Below, in pieces: positions 1 to 5,870 of a DNA stretch of 5,986 nucleotides (position 1 is the first letter of the stretch; each line of letters starts with the position of its first letter). The notes under the pieces were generated by a model. It had not been told where the DNA came from, made no database searches, and worked only from the letters and a program-made list of their open reading frames with translations. The stretch comes from CAG-791 sp963629395. Its GTDB lineage: Bacteria > Bacillota > Clostridia > Lachnospirales > Lachnospiraceae. The translations under genes and the position numbers were made by a program. The stretch covers positions 1 through 5,986 of the forward strand of contig CAVGIV010000100.1 in NCBI GenBank assembly GCA_963629395.1, read 5' to 3'.

Positions 1-8
1 TGTCCCAT
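1..8 (-). CDS. Start of a minus-strand gene that leaves the window at its left edge (partial)
   Basis: On the minus strand an ATG at 8-6 follows an AAGGAG ribosome site (20-15) with a 6-base spacer. Only the first two codons (Met-Gly) and part of a third lie in the window, so no function can be given. The ribosome site overlaps the TAA stop (21-19) of the upstream open tail. That is the usual arrangement of two translationally coupled genes in one operon, and it is the main reason to believe this start. A chance match remains possible. Confidence 0.35.
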
Positions 9-18
9 GTTCTGCTCC

Positions 19-186
19 TTAATATAGGTATAGGTTCATCTTTTTCGCTGATAACGATTCGGCACCATATTGCCAAACCATTACAGTATACACGCCCTCC
101 GCCGTTTTTTCCATAGTCAGCTTTCCACGGTTATTTATTGGATCAAGTACTTTTGAGCAGTTTTTTACACCACCTGCAATGGTGCC
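19..186 (-). pseudogene. Possible 3' remnant of an unidentified gene, out of frame with the Rpn-like gene
   Basis: This minus-strand frame is open from just after a TAA at 189-187 to a TAA at 21-19, about 55 codons. Its translation reads like real protein: an alternating hydrophobic, beta-strand-like C-terminus containing GVYTVMVWQYGAE and ending in NLYLY. The only internal ATG (114-112) has no good ribosome site and would give just 31 residues. A 5'-truncated gene tail is therefore more likely than a small intact gene. Its first codons overlap the last codons of the Rpn-like gene in a different frame, which places the likely breakpoint near 165-190. The stop overlaps the ribosome site of the next gene at position 8, as in an operon. 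I do not recognise the family. Confidence 0.35.
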
Positions 187-683
187 TTATCCATCTCTTC
201 TTTAAACTCATCTACCGTCATTTTGGCCTTTGCCGCTGCAATTGCAATGTCGAGCGAACCATCCTGAACCAAATCGATCAGCGTTAGAATCTTACCTTCA
301 AGAATGCTTTCATTTCTCAAATCTTCCATTTGCTTGCACACTTCGCTCACTCCTTTCGAATTCTCCTTAAGATACCTGGTTTTCTCTGCCATCAGTGGAA
401 AAATCATATCACTGGCCTTCGTACAGTTAAAGTCATGCATCAATTTGCCCACGTCAGAATCCCCTCGATATTCGCCATTCACATTAAAATCCGCCTGAAC
501 TTCGCAAGAAACCAGTTGTAAATCCGCCTTGCCCGTTATGATGCGCAGCACCATTTCCGCCAATGGAATATTGTTTCTGAAAAGGCAGCGCATAAAGGTA
601 TCATCAATCGGTCTGAAACCGCGCAAGCGTTGAAGGTCCTCTTGATGATGTCTTTGCTTACGTTCCTCCAGTGTCTCTGCCAT
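165..683 (-). pseudogene. Rpn-family PD-(D/E)XK nuclease/putative transposase with the catalytic core deleted in frame
   Basis: The 172-residue product matches, from recall, the two ends of the Rpn/PD-(D/E)XK transposase-like proteins common in Lachnospiraceae. These are normally about 270-300 residues and are linked to DNA cleavage and recombination-promoting activity. Residues 1-65 carry the N-terminal block (RPIDDTFMRCLF, then the LAEMVLRIITGK helix). Residues 67-172 carry the C-terminal block (VNGEYRGDSDVGKLMHDFN, then MAEKTRYLKEN and a charged helical tail). The segment that should join them, with the catalytic Asp and the E-x-Q/E-x-K strand, is absent; the join lies near residues 65-68 (about 482-491). 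The frame stays open. I start it at ATG 683, which has GGAGG at 696-692 with an 8-base spacer. A GTG at 692 overlaps that ribosome site and is unlikely. The end (PLQVV) may also be altered, because another frame's gene tail begins there. Nuclease activity is not expected. A residual regulatory role is only a possibility. Confidence 0.78.
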
Positions 684-722
684 CGGTACCACCTCCGTCC
701 CTTTATGTAAACTCTTGTTTCT

Positions 723-751
723 AAATTAGCACAAAGCGGCTGTTTTATCAA
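723..751 (-). promoter_or_regulatory. Sigma-A promoter for the Rpn-like gene
   Basis: Read on the minus strand, a TTGATA -35 box (751-746) and a TAATTT -10 box (728-723) are separated by 17 bases. The -10 box is preceded by TGC (731-729), an extended -10 motif. Transcription would begin near 716, leaving about 30 bases of leader before the ATG at 683, including the GGAGG site. The intact promoter implies that the deleted gene can still be transcribed. Confidence 0.6.
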
Positions 752-777
752 GCAATATTCAAAGCTTATCACGCTAA

Positions 778-882
778 AGAAGCTCTGATTTAATCAACTT
801 TTTCGACGAAAGAAGGGCACCTTTCCCTCAGGATAATGTCGGCGGCTCCAGCGCTGCCGGCATCGCCGTAGATTATGGCTAG
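778..882 (+). pseudogene. Possible 3' remnant of an unidentified plus-strand gene
   Basis: The frame is open from just after a TAA at 775-777 to a TAG at 880-882, 34 codons, with no ATG and no ribosome site. The translation looks protein-like in its last half (APFPQDNVGGSSAAGIAVDYG), with GGC/GCC/ATC codons like the operon genes. A strong intrinsic terminator follows 64 bases later with no other gene between, as expected at the end of a real transcription unit. This suggests the last piece of a gene whose body was lost in the rearrangement that placed the Rpn-like gene here. The same bases also form an 11-bp hairpin, so a structured RNA is an alternative. I do not recognise the family. Confidence 0.3.
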
Positions 883-929
883 CATAAGCGAAATTCGATT
901 GCCTGTTTTTTCACAAAGTGATAGAATCG
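836..929 (+). other. Two consecutive RNA hairpins upstream of a terminator
   Basis: The first hairpin pairs ATGTCGGCGGC (836-846) with GCTGCCGGCAT (853-863), 11 pairs including two G-U, around the loop TCCAGC. The second pairs CGATT (896-900) with AATCG (925-929) and has an inner stem TCAC/GTGA (911-914 with 918-921) around AAA. Neither is followed by a T-run, so neither is a terminator alone. Together with the hairpin at 946-980 they form a compact structured stretch. It does not match any riboswitch family I can recognise by eye. Confidence 0.35.
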
Positions 930-945
930 GAGCAGATACCGCAAT

Positions 946-991
946 GGGGCAGGTCGCACTGACGAGAGTGCAGCCTGCCCTTTTTGTTTTT
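946..991 (+). terminator. Strong intrinsic terminator ahead of the transporter operon
   Basis: GGGCAGG (947-953) pairs with CCTGCCC (974-980). A short internal mismatch follows, then GCACT (956-960) pairs with AGTGC (967-971) around a six-base loop. The T-run TTTTTGTTTTT (981-991) follows directly. The hairpin lies about 70 bases upstream of the operon's own promoter. It therefore ends transcription arriving from the left and isolates the operon; it does not attenuate the operon from within its leader. Confidence 0.85.
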
Positions 992-1059
992 CCAGAGCAG
1001 CAATGCCGGTGTCGAGGACATACTTTCCGAAAATGGAAGTTTTTTTCAGAATTCTTTTA

Positions 1060-1088
1060 TTTACAGATTGTATTTCCAATGTTATGCT
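1060..1088 (+). promoter_or_regulatory. Sigma-A promoter of the nucleoside-type ABC transporter operon
   Basis: A TTTACA -35 box (1060-1065) and a TATGCT -10 box (1083-1088) are separated by exactly 17 bases. Transcription would start near 1094-1096, only about 20 bases before the ATG at 1115, so the leader has room for little beyond the ribosome site. This argues against a riboswitch in this transcript and favours control by a DNA-binding regulator. The AT-rich bases 1041-1058 just upstream could serve as an UP element or operator. Confidence 0.7.
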
Positions 1089-1114
1089 TTATTGAAAAAC
1101 GGGAGGAATTCAAA

Positions 1115-2194
1115 ATGAAAAAAGCAATGTCAATCCTACTGGCTATGGGAATGACCATGGGCCTGGCAGCCTGCGGTTCCACGGCTTCCTCAAGCACCGC
1201 CTCTTCCGGCGCAGCAGAAACCACAGGCGCAGCTGCGGATGTTGCCGCGGAGACCTCTGCCGAAGCCTCGGATACCGCAAAGTCAGCGGCAGACGTGAAG
1301 ATCGTGCTTCTGCTTCCGGGTGAGATCAATGACCAGGGCTGGAACGCCTCTAACTATGCCGGCGTTGTTGCCTGCAACGAGCAGCTCGGCACAAATATGG
1401 AGTACGTAGAGGCTGTGAGTGAGGCAGACTTTGAATCCACCTTCCGTGAGTATGCCGAGCGCGGCTATGACATCATCATGGCAGCCGGTTCCCAGTTCGA
1501 TGTGGCAGCCAAGACAGTGGCCGAGAGCTATCCGGATACCCTCTTTATGAATGTCAACGGCAGTGACTACTCTCTGGATAACCTCTGTCCTCTTTTCCCG
1601 AAGGAGTATGAGGCTTCCTATCTGGCTGCTGTGATCGCCGGCAACATTACAGAGAGCGGCAAGTTCGGTCTCATCGGCGGTGACCCGAATCAGGCCATGC
1701 AGGATCTGATGAATGTTTACGGCAAGACTGCTGTTTCCATTGCCAAGGAGCGCGGCTTCGATGATGCCTCCTACAATCTCCAGTATTCCAACAGCTGGGA
1801 TGACGTGGCACTCGGCAAGCAGATGGCCGAAAACATGATCGGTGACGGCGCAGACGTTATGTTCTCCTATGCCAACTCTCTGAGCCTCGGTGTTATCGAC
1901 GGCGCAGACGCCAAGGGTGCCAAGGTAGTCGGCTACTCTGCCAACCAGAATGATGTAGCTCCGGGAACCGTTGTGGCTTCTATCGATTTCGATTATGCGA
2001 CTATGTATGTCTGGGCCATTAACGAATGGCTGAACGGAGACCTGAAGGGCGGTCAGCAGGTGGAAGTCGGCGTTGCTGAGGATATCTACTTCCCGGTATA
2101 TTCCGATGACTGTCCGGAGGAGGCCAAGACAGCCTGTGATCAGGCCGTTGCCGATCTGAAGGCCGGCAGTGTAGATCTGAAGTCTCTGTTCTGA
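1115..2194 (+). CDS. BMP-family (Med/PnrA-like) substrate-binding lipoprotein of an ABC importer, probably purine nucleoside or related ligand
   Basis: This 359-residue protein is the extracellular ligand-capturing subunit of the ABC importer encoded downstream. It has a lipoprotein signal peptide: KK at the N-terminus, a hydrophobic core, and lipobox LAAC with Cys20 as the lipid anchor. A Ser/Thr/Ala-rich linker (residues 21-60) precedes the binding domain. The BMP fold is visible in INDQGWNAS (71-79), the YPDTLFMNV strand (139-147), GKFGLIGGDP (182-191), GADVMFSYA (245-253) and VVGYSANQND (271-280). Family members such as PnrA, YufN and BmpA bind nucleosides. Here the usual DKSFN motif is DQGWN, and the usual GVDxDQ segment is GYSANQ, so the ligand may differ. 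The frame is open back to 875, but that extension reads through a terminator and a promoter. ATG 1115 has GGGAGG at 1101-1106 and a true signal peptide, which decides the start. The gene is first in the operon and has its own promoter. Confidence 0.95.
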   Translation: MKKAMSILLAMGMTMGLAACGSTASSSTASSGAAETTGAAADVAAETSAEASDTAKSAADVKIVLLLPGEINDQGWNASNYAGVVACNEQLGTNMEYVEAVSEADFESTFREYAERGYDIIMAAGSQFDVAAKTVAESYPDTLFMNVNGSDYSLDNLCPLFPKEYEASYLAAVIAGNITESGKFGLIGGDPNQAMQDLMNVYGKTAVSIAKERGFDDASYNLQYSNSWDDVALGKQMAENMIGDGADVMFSYANSLSLGVIDGADAKGAKVVGYSANQNDVAPGTVVASIDFDYATMYVWAINEWLNGDLKGGQQVEVGVAEDIYFPVYSDDCPEEAKTACDQAVADLKAGSVDLKSLF

Positions 2195-2271
2195 GGAGAA
2201 ACATCCTGATGGGGTTATCTCTTGATGGAGAAGCAGGCGACCAGCAGCTTTCCTGAAATGTGTCAATGAAG

Positions 2272-2305
2272 AGCCGGCTCCGGAGCATTCCGCAGCCGGC
2301 TTTTT
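2272..2305 (+). terminator. Intra-operon terminator between the binding protein and the ATPase genes
   Basis: AGCCGGCT (2272-2279) pairs with AGCCGGCT (2294-2301). After a C-C mismatch the stem continues as CGGA (2281-2284) with TCCG (2289-2292) around GCAT. TTTT follows at 2302-2305 (TTTTT counting the last stem base), and then ATAT. The hairpin lies 77 bases after the binding protein stop and 62 bases before the ATPase start. No convincing promoter follows it: a TATATA at 2327-2332 lacks a good -35 box. It therefore probably acts as a leaky terminator that lets part of the transcription reach the membrane genes and protects the 3' end of the abundant first-gene mRNA. Confidence 0.8.
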
Positions 2306-2367
2306 ATATGGCGCAGTGCATTTTTGTATATAGCCCCAGACAGCAGTCCTAAAACATGGAGGTAATC

Positions 2368-3891
2368 ATGACAACACCAGCAGTAGAATTGCAGCATGTA
2401 ACAAAATGCTTTGCCAAGGTAGTCGCCAATCATGATGTCTCACTGAAGGTTTATCCCGGTGAGGTGCTGGCCCTGCTTGGTGAAAACGGTGCCGGAAAAT
2501 CCACCATCATGAAGATTCTGTACGGTCTTTACGGCAAGGATTCCGGCACGATTCTGATCAACGGTCAGGAAACCGAAATTCGGAATCCGGCGGATGCCAT
2601 GGCGAAGGGAATCGCCATGATCCAGCAGCATTTCTCCCTTGTTCCCACGCACACCGCCACAGAAAACATCATTCTGGGAAACGTCAAGGGCATTCTCCGG
2701 ATTCGCGATTATCAGGAAAAGGTCCGCAAAATCGCACAGGATTACGGCTTTGAGGTGCCTGTTGATGTGCCCATCGGAAGGCTGGCAGTGGGTCAGCAGC
2801 AGAAGGTAGAGATTCTGAAAGCACTTTATCTGAATGCCGGCATTCTGATCATGGATGAGCCCACCGCTGTTCTGACACCGCAGGAAAGCGAGAATCTGAT
2901 GCAGTTCATCAAGAGCTTTGCGGCAAAGGGCAACAGCGTGGTCTTCATTACCCACAAAATGAAGGAGGTCATGGAGGTTGCTGACCGGATCGTGGTCATG
3001 CGGGCCGGTGTGGTGGTGGACACGGTGAACCGGGCAGACACCAGTGAAAAGGAATTGGCCCGGCTCATGATCGGAGAAGAAATTGTACCGCCGGTAAGAG
3101 ATACCTCCGCTGATTTCGAAAACCGGGCAGCGGGACTTCGTGTGAAGGACGTCACGTATACGGAGAAAAACGCCGCCCCCCTCCTGAAAAACATCAGCTT
3201 TGACATTCATGAAGGGGAAATTTTCGGCATTGCCGGTGTCAGCGGCAACGGGCAGGACGAGCTCTGCGATGTTCTGTGCGGTCTGCGGAAGCCCTCCGCC
3301 GGACAGATTTTCTTTGGTGAAAAAGAGGTGACCGGCTTATCCATTCGAAAGCACAATGAGGCAGGACTGGGTTATGTTCCGCTGGACCGCTACCGGGATG
3401 GGATGATCATGGACATGACACTGGCAGAAAACATCCTTCTCAAGGGGAATTATGATGCCAAATGGTTCCGCCACGGCTTTACCCGCGAGAAGGCCCTGAA
3501 AGCTTATACTGAAGACATTATCCGCAAGCACCGGGTAAAGGCCACCGGCGCGGATGATTTGGCGGGGAGTCTTTCCGGCGGCAATCAGCAGAAGGTGGTC
3601 CTTGGCCGGGAGGTGGACATCGGAACCCATATCCTGATCTTTAATCAGCCCACACGAGGCCTTGATATGGGCGCTGTGGATCGTATCCACCATGTGATGA
3701 TGGAGGAGAAGCAGAAGGGAAAGGCAATTCTTCTGATCTCCACAGAGCTCAGCGAGCTTTTCGAAATGTGCGACCGCATCGCCGTTATGCACAGCGGTGA
3801 AATCATGGGAATTTATAAAAACGGAGAGCTTTCGACTGAGGCAATCGGTCTTCTGATGGCCGGTGTGAAGAATAAGGAGGAAAACAAATGA
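2368..3891 (+). CDS. Fused double ATP-binding subunit of the nucleoside-type ABC importer (YufO/NupO, NupA-like)
   Basis: This 507-residue cytoplasmic ATPase has two ABC domains in one chain, the usual length and layout for this subfamily. The first domain is complete: Walker A GENGAGKST (38-46), Q-loop Gln86, a signature of the form VGQQQK (141-146), Walker B ILIMDEP with Glu164, and switch His196. The second domain has a degenerate Walker A (GVSGNGQDE from residue 290, no Lys-Ser/Thr) and a canonical signature LSGGNQQK (402-409). Its Walker B reads LIFNQPTRGLD, with Asn426 and Gln427 where Asp-Glu are expected, and the switch His is missing (LISTE). Only one ATP site is thus likely to hydrolyse, as in relatives. 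I start at ATG 2368, which has GGAGG at 2358-2362. The ATG at 2356 has no ribosome site and itself overlaps that site. The stop overlaps the next start by four bases (ATGA). Confidence 0.96.
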   Translation: MTTPAVELQHVTKCFAKVVANHDVSLKVYPGEVLALLGENGAGKSTIMKILYGLYGKDSGTILINGQETEIRNPADAMAKGIAMIQQHFSLVPTHTATENIILGNVKGILRIRDYQEKVRKIAQDYGFEVPVDVPIGRLAVGQQQKVEILKALYLNAGILIMDEPTAVLTPQESENLMQFIKSFAAKGNSVVFITHKMKEVMEVADRIVVMRAGVVVDTVNRADTSEKELARLMIGEEIVPPVRDTSADFENRAAGLRVKDVTYTEKNAAPLLKNISFDIHEGEIFGIAGVSGNGQDELCDVLCGLRKPSAGQIFFGEKEVTGLSIRKHNEAGLGYVPLDRYRDGMIMDMTLAENILLKGNYDAKWFRHGFTREKALKAYTEDIIRKHRVKATGADDLAGSLSGGNQQKVVLGREVDIGTHILIFNQPTRGLDMGAVDRIHHVMMEEKQKGKAILLISTELSELFEMCDRIAVMHSGEIMGIYKNGELSTEAIGLLMAGVKNKEENK

Positions 3892-4949
3892 AAAAATGGA
3901 GCGGCCTCCTGTTTAATATAGGAGCGGTTTTTATCGGTCTGATGATCAGCGCACTGCTTTTGTTCTTTATGAAGGTGAATCCGCTGGATATCATCGGCCA
4001 GACGCTGGGAAAGATCTTCGGCGATAAATACAACATGGGCGAGATTCTGGTCAAGGCCACACCCCTGATCTTCACTTCCCTGGCCTTCGCCTTTACCTAC
4101 AAGGCCAATCTGTTCAACATCGGCGCCCAGGGACAGTTTTACATGGGTGCCATCGTGGCCGTTGCCATCTCTCTTGCCACCGGCGACGTACTTCCTACCG
4201 CTGTGACCATCCTCATCGTTCTGCTGGCCTCCTTTGCGGCAGGCGGAGCGGCAGGCTGCTTTATCGGCTACGTCAAGGCCAGATTCGGTGCCAATGAATT
4301 TCTGGTGAGCATGATGTCCACCTATGTTATCAGCGCCTTTATGGACTATCTGCTGCGGACCTGCCTGCAGGAAACGAAGGCAGAATACCTGCAAACCGAC
4401 GGCATTTCCAAAAATGCCTACCTGCCCACCATCATTCCCGGCACACGGGTGCATCTGGGCTTCGTGATCGCCGTTGCCGCCGCCGTTGCCGTCTGGGTGC
4501 TGCTCAACAAAACAGCCCTCGGCTTCCGTATCCGGGCTGTCGGCAAGAATCCGCATGCCTCCGAGCTTGGCGGCATCCGTACCGGCAGTATTTACATCCT
4601 GGCCTTTGCCATTGCCGGCGGACTCGCCGGTATGGCCGGCCTCACGGAAATCAACGGTGTGCAGCATATGCTGCTCCGGGATTTCAATTCCTCCATCGGC
4701 TCCTATGGTATCGGCATCGCCATTCTGGCCAACGGCAATCCCATCGGCTGCATCTTCGCATCGCTACTTTTCGGTCTTTTAAATGTGATCGGCACCACCA
4801 TGGGACGTCTTCCGGGAACCTCCATTCCCGCCAGCATCATAGATCTTCTGGAGGGCATCGTCATGGTTTGTGTCATTGCATCCTATGCTGTACGTCGTGC
4901 GGTAGAATACAGCCGCAGCAAGAAACAAATGCAGAAGGAGGGGGTATAA
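3888..4949 (+). CDS. First inner-membrane permease of the nucleoside-type ABC importer (YufP/NupP, NupB-like)
   Basis: This 353-residue membrane protein belongs to the BPD_transp_2 permease family and should form half of the channel, paired with the next gene product. About eight or nine hydrophobic segments are visible, roughly at residues 8-28, 56-70, 83-98, 104-128, 138-158, 188-206, 234-252, 272-302 and 316-336. Family landmarks include NLFNIGAQGQFYMGA (74-88) and the cytoplasmic loop RAVGKNPHASELGG (216-229), followed by an AIAGGLAGMAG helix. The loop is the probable contact with the ATPase. The C-terminus is basic (RSKKQMQK), fitting a cytoplasmic end. The start ATG overlaps the ATPase stop by four bases, and AAGGAGG at 3874-3880 gives a 7-base spacer, so translation is coupled. 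Length and motifs are normal, with no sign of damage. Confidence 0.95.
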   Translation: MKKWSGLLFNIGAVFIGLMISALLLFFMKVNPLDIIGQTLGKIFGDKYNMGEILVKATPLIFTSLAFAFTYKANLFNIGAQGQFYMGAIVAVAISLATGDVLPTAVTILIVLLASFAAGGAAGCFIGYVKARFGANEFLVSMMSTYVISAFMDYLLRTCLQETKAEYLQTDGISKNAYLPTIIPGTRVHLGFVIAVAAAVAVWVLLNKTALGFRIRAVGKNPHASELGGIRTGSIYILAFAIAGGLAGMAGLTEINGVQHMLLRDFNSSIGSYGIGIAILANGNPIGCIFASLLFGLLNVIGTTMGRLPGTSIPASIIDLLEGIVMVCVIASYAVRRAVEYSRSKKQMQKEGV

Positions 4950-4950
4950 T

Positions 4951-5868
4951 ATGCTGATCAATCTGCTTACCAGTGCCATTATGGTGTCAACTCCGCTGCT
5001 GCTCGGTTCCCTGGCCGAGGTATATGCCGAAAGAACCGGCATGATGGTCTGCGCCATTGAAGGTATTTTTCTCATGGGAGCCTGGGGCGGCTTTGTCGGC
5101 ACCTACATCTCCGGCAGCTGCCTGCTCGGTATTTTCTGTGCCATTCTGCTGGGCATGGCCATGGCGGCGCTTTATGCCTATCTGACGGTAACTCTCCGGC
5201 AGCAGCAGGTGGTAACCGGAACCGCCATGAATATCCTGGCCGCCGGCATCTGCTCCTATTTCCAGCGCGTTCTGTTCGGTGTCCCGGTGACTCCTCTCCG
5301 CATCGATGCGCTGCCGAAAATCGCCCTTCCTCTCCTCTCAAGGATCCCGGTGCTCGGTGTCATTTTCTTTAACCAGAATGCTCTAACCTATCTTGGCTAT
5401 CTCCTGATTCCGGCGGCGGTTTTTGTCCTGTACAAGACCTCACTGGGCCTGACGCTTCGTTCCACAGGTGAAAATCCCGAGGCCGTCAGCGTTGCCGGCC
5501 TTCCGGTCAACCGAATCCGTTTCCTGACCGTGGTTTTTGCCGGTGCTGTCTGCGGTCTGGCAGGCTCCTTCTACACCGTGGGATATCTCGGCATGTTCAC
5601 CAGCACTATGATCGGCGGCCGCGGCTGGATTGCCTTTGCCATCTGCTTCCTCGGCAACTGGTCACCCATCGGAGCTGTATTCGGCACACTGGCCTTCGGT
5701 CTGGCGGATTCCATATCCATCTACATTCAGTCCGTGGGAACCGCCGGCAGCTTCCCCCGGGAATTCATCATTGCCCTGCCCTATATCCTGACCATCGTTC
5801 TGACCATCTGCCGGAAGAACTTCAACGTACCGGCCAAGCTGGGCATTCCCTACAGCAAGGAAAGCTGA
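4951..5868 (+). CDS. Second inner-membrane permease of the nucleoside-type ABC importer (YufQ/NupQ, NupC-like)
   Basis: This 305-residue membrane protein is the second BPD_transp_2 permease, the partner of the preceding one. The N-terminal landmark is LAEVYAERTGMM (21-32) followed by IEGIFLMGA (36-44), the standard opening of this subunit. The cytoplasmic coupling loop RSTGENPEAVSVAG (170-183) parallels the RAVGKNPHASELGG loop of permease 1. A conserved GGRGWIAFAICFLGNWSP stretch (222-239) follows. About eight hydrophobic segments are visible, near residues 5-20, 32-52, 56-80, 88-106, 142-162, 191-211, 225-258 and 272-288. The start lies one base after the permease 1 stop, with AAGGAGG at 4935-4941, so the two are made together. 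It ends the operon. No intrinsic terminator is visible in the 118 bases after it, where a convergent gene begins almost at once. Confidence 0.95.
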   Translation: MLINLLTSAIMVSTPLLLGSLAEVYAERTGMMVCAIEGIFLMGAWGGFVGTYISGSCLLGIFCAILLGMAMAALYAYLTVTLRQQQVVTGTAMNILAAGICSYFQRVLFGVPVTPLRIDALPKIALPLLSRIPVLGVIFFNQNALTYLGYLLIPAAVFVLYKTSLGLTLRSTGENPEAVSVAGLPVNRIRFLTVVFAGAVCGLAGSFYTVGYLGMFTSTMIGGRGWIAFAICFLGNWSPIGAVFGTLAFGLADSISIYIQSVGTAGSFPREFIIALPYILTIVLTICRKNFNVPAKLGIPYSKES

Positions 5869-5870
5869 GG

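Noticed and set aside
61..186. 8-base inverted repeat GGCACCAT (61-68) and ATGGTGCC (179-186) as possible mobile-element ends
   Set aside because: It is short, both arms lie on the same side of the Rpn-like gene, and no target duplication or matching repeat is seen on the other side. Chance is the simplest explanation.
1022..1046. Second terminator-like hairpin (ACTTTCC with GGAAGT, then six T)
   Set aside because: The stem is short, bulged and AT-rich. It could be a weak backup terminator, but it is not strong enough to call.
875..1114. 80-codon in-frame N-terminal extension of the lipoprotein gene
   Set aside because: It runs through the intrinsic terminator at 946-991 and the promoter at 1060-1088, lacks a ribosome site, and would bury the lipoprotein signal peptide inside the protein.
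991..1114. Purine-type riboswitch expected in the leader of a nucleoside transporter
   Set aside because: No conserved purine riboswitch core is visible, and the mapped promoter leaves a leader of only about 20 bases.
1283..2266. Long minus-strand open frame opposite the lipoprotein gene (327 codons)
   Set aside because: It is a shadow of the GC-biased codons of the real gene. It has low-complexity text, no ribosome site and no recognisable domain.
2306..2340. Secondary promoter for the ATPase gene (TATATA at 2327-2332)
   Set aside because: The bases at the expected -35 position (TTATAT) match the consensus poorly, so there is no sound support for a start here.
3813..4667. Long minus-strand open frame opposite permease 1 (284 codons)
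   Set aside because: Its His/Gly/Gln-rich translation is typical of the reverse of membrane-protein codons. It has no ribosome site, and the plus-strand gene is certain.
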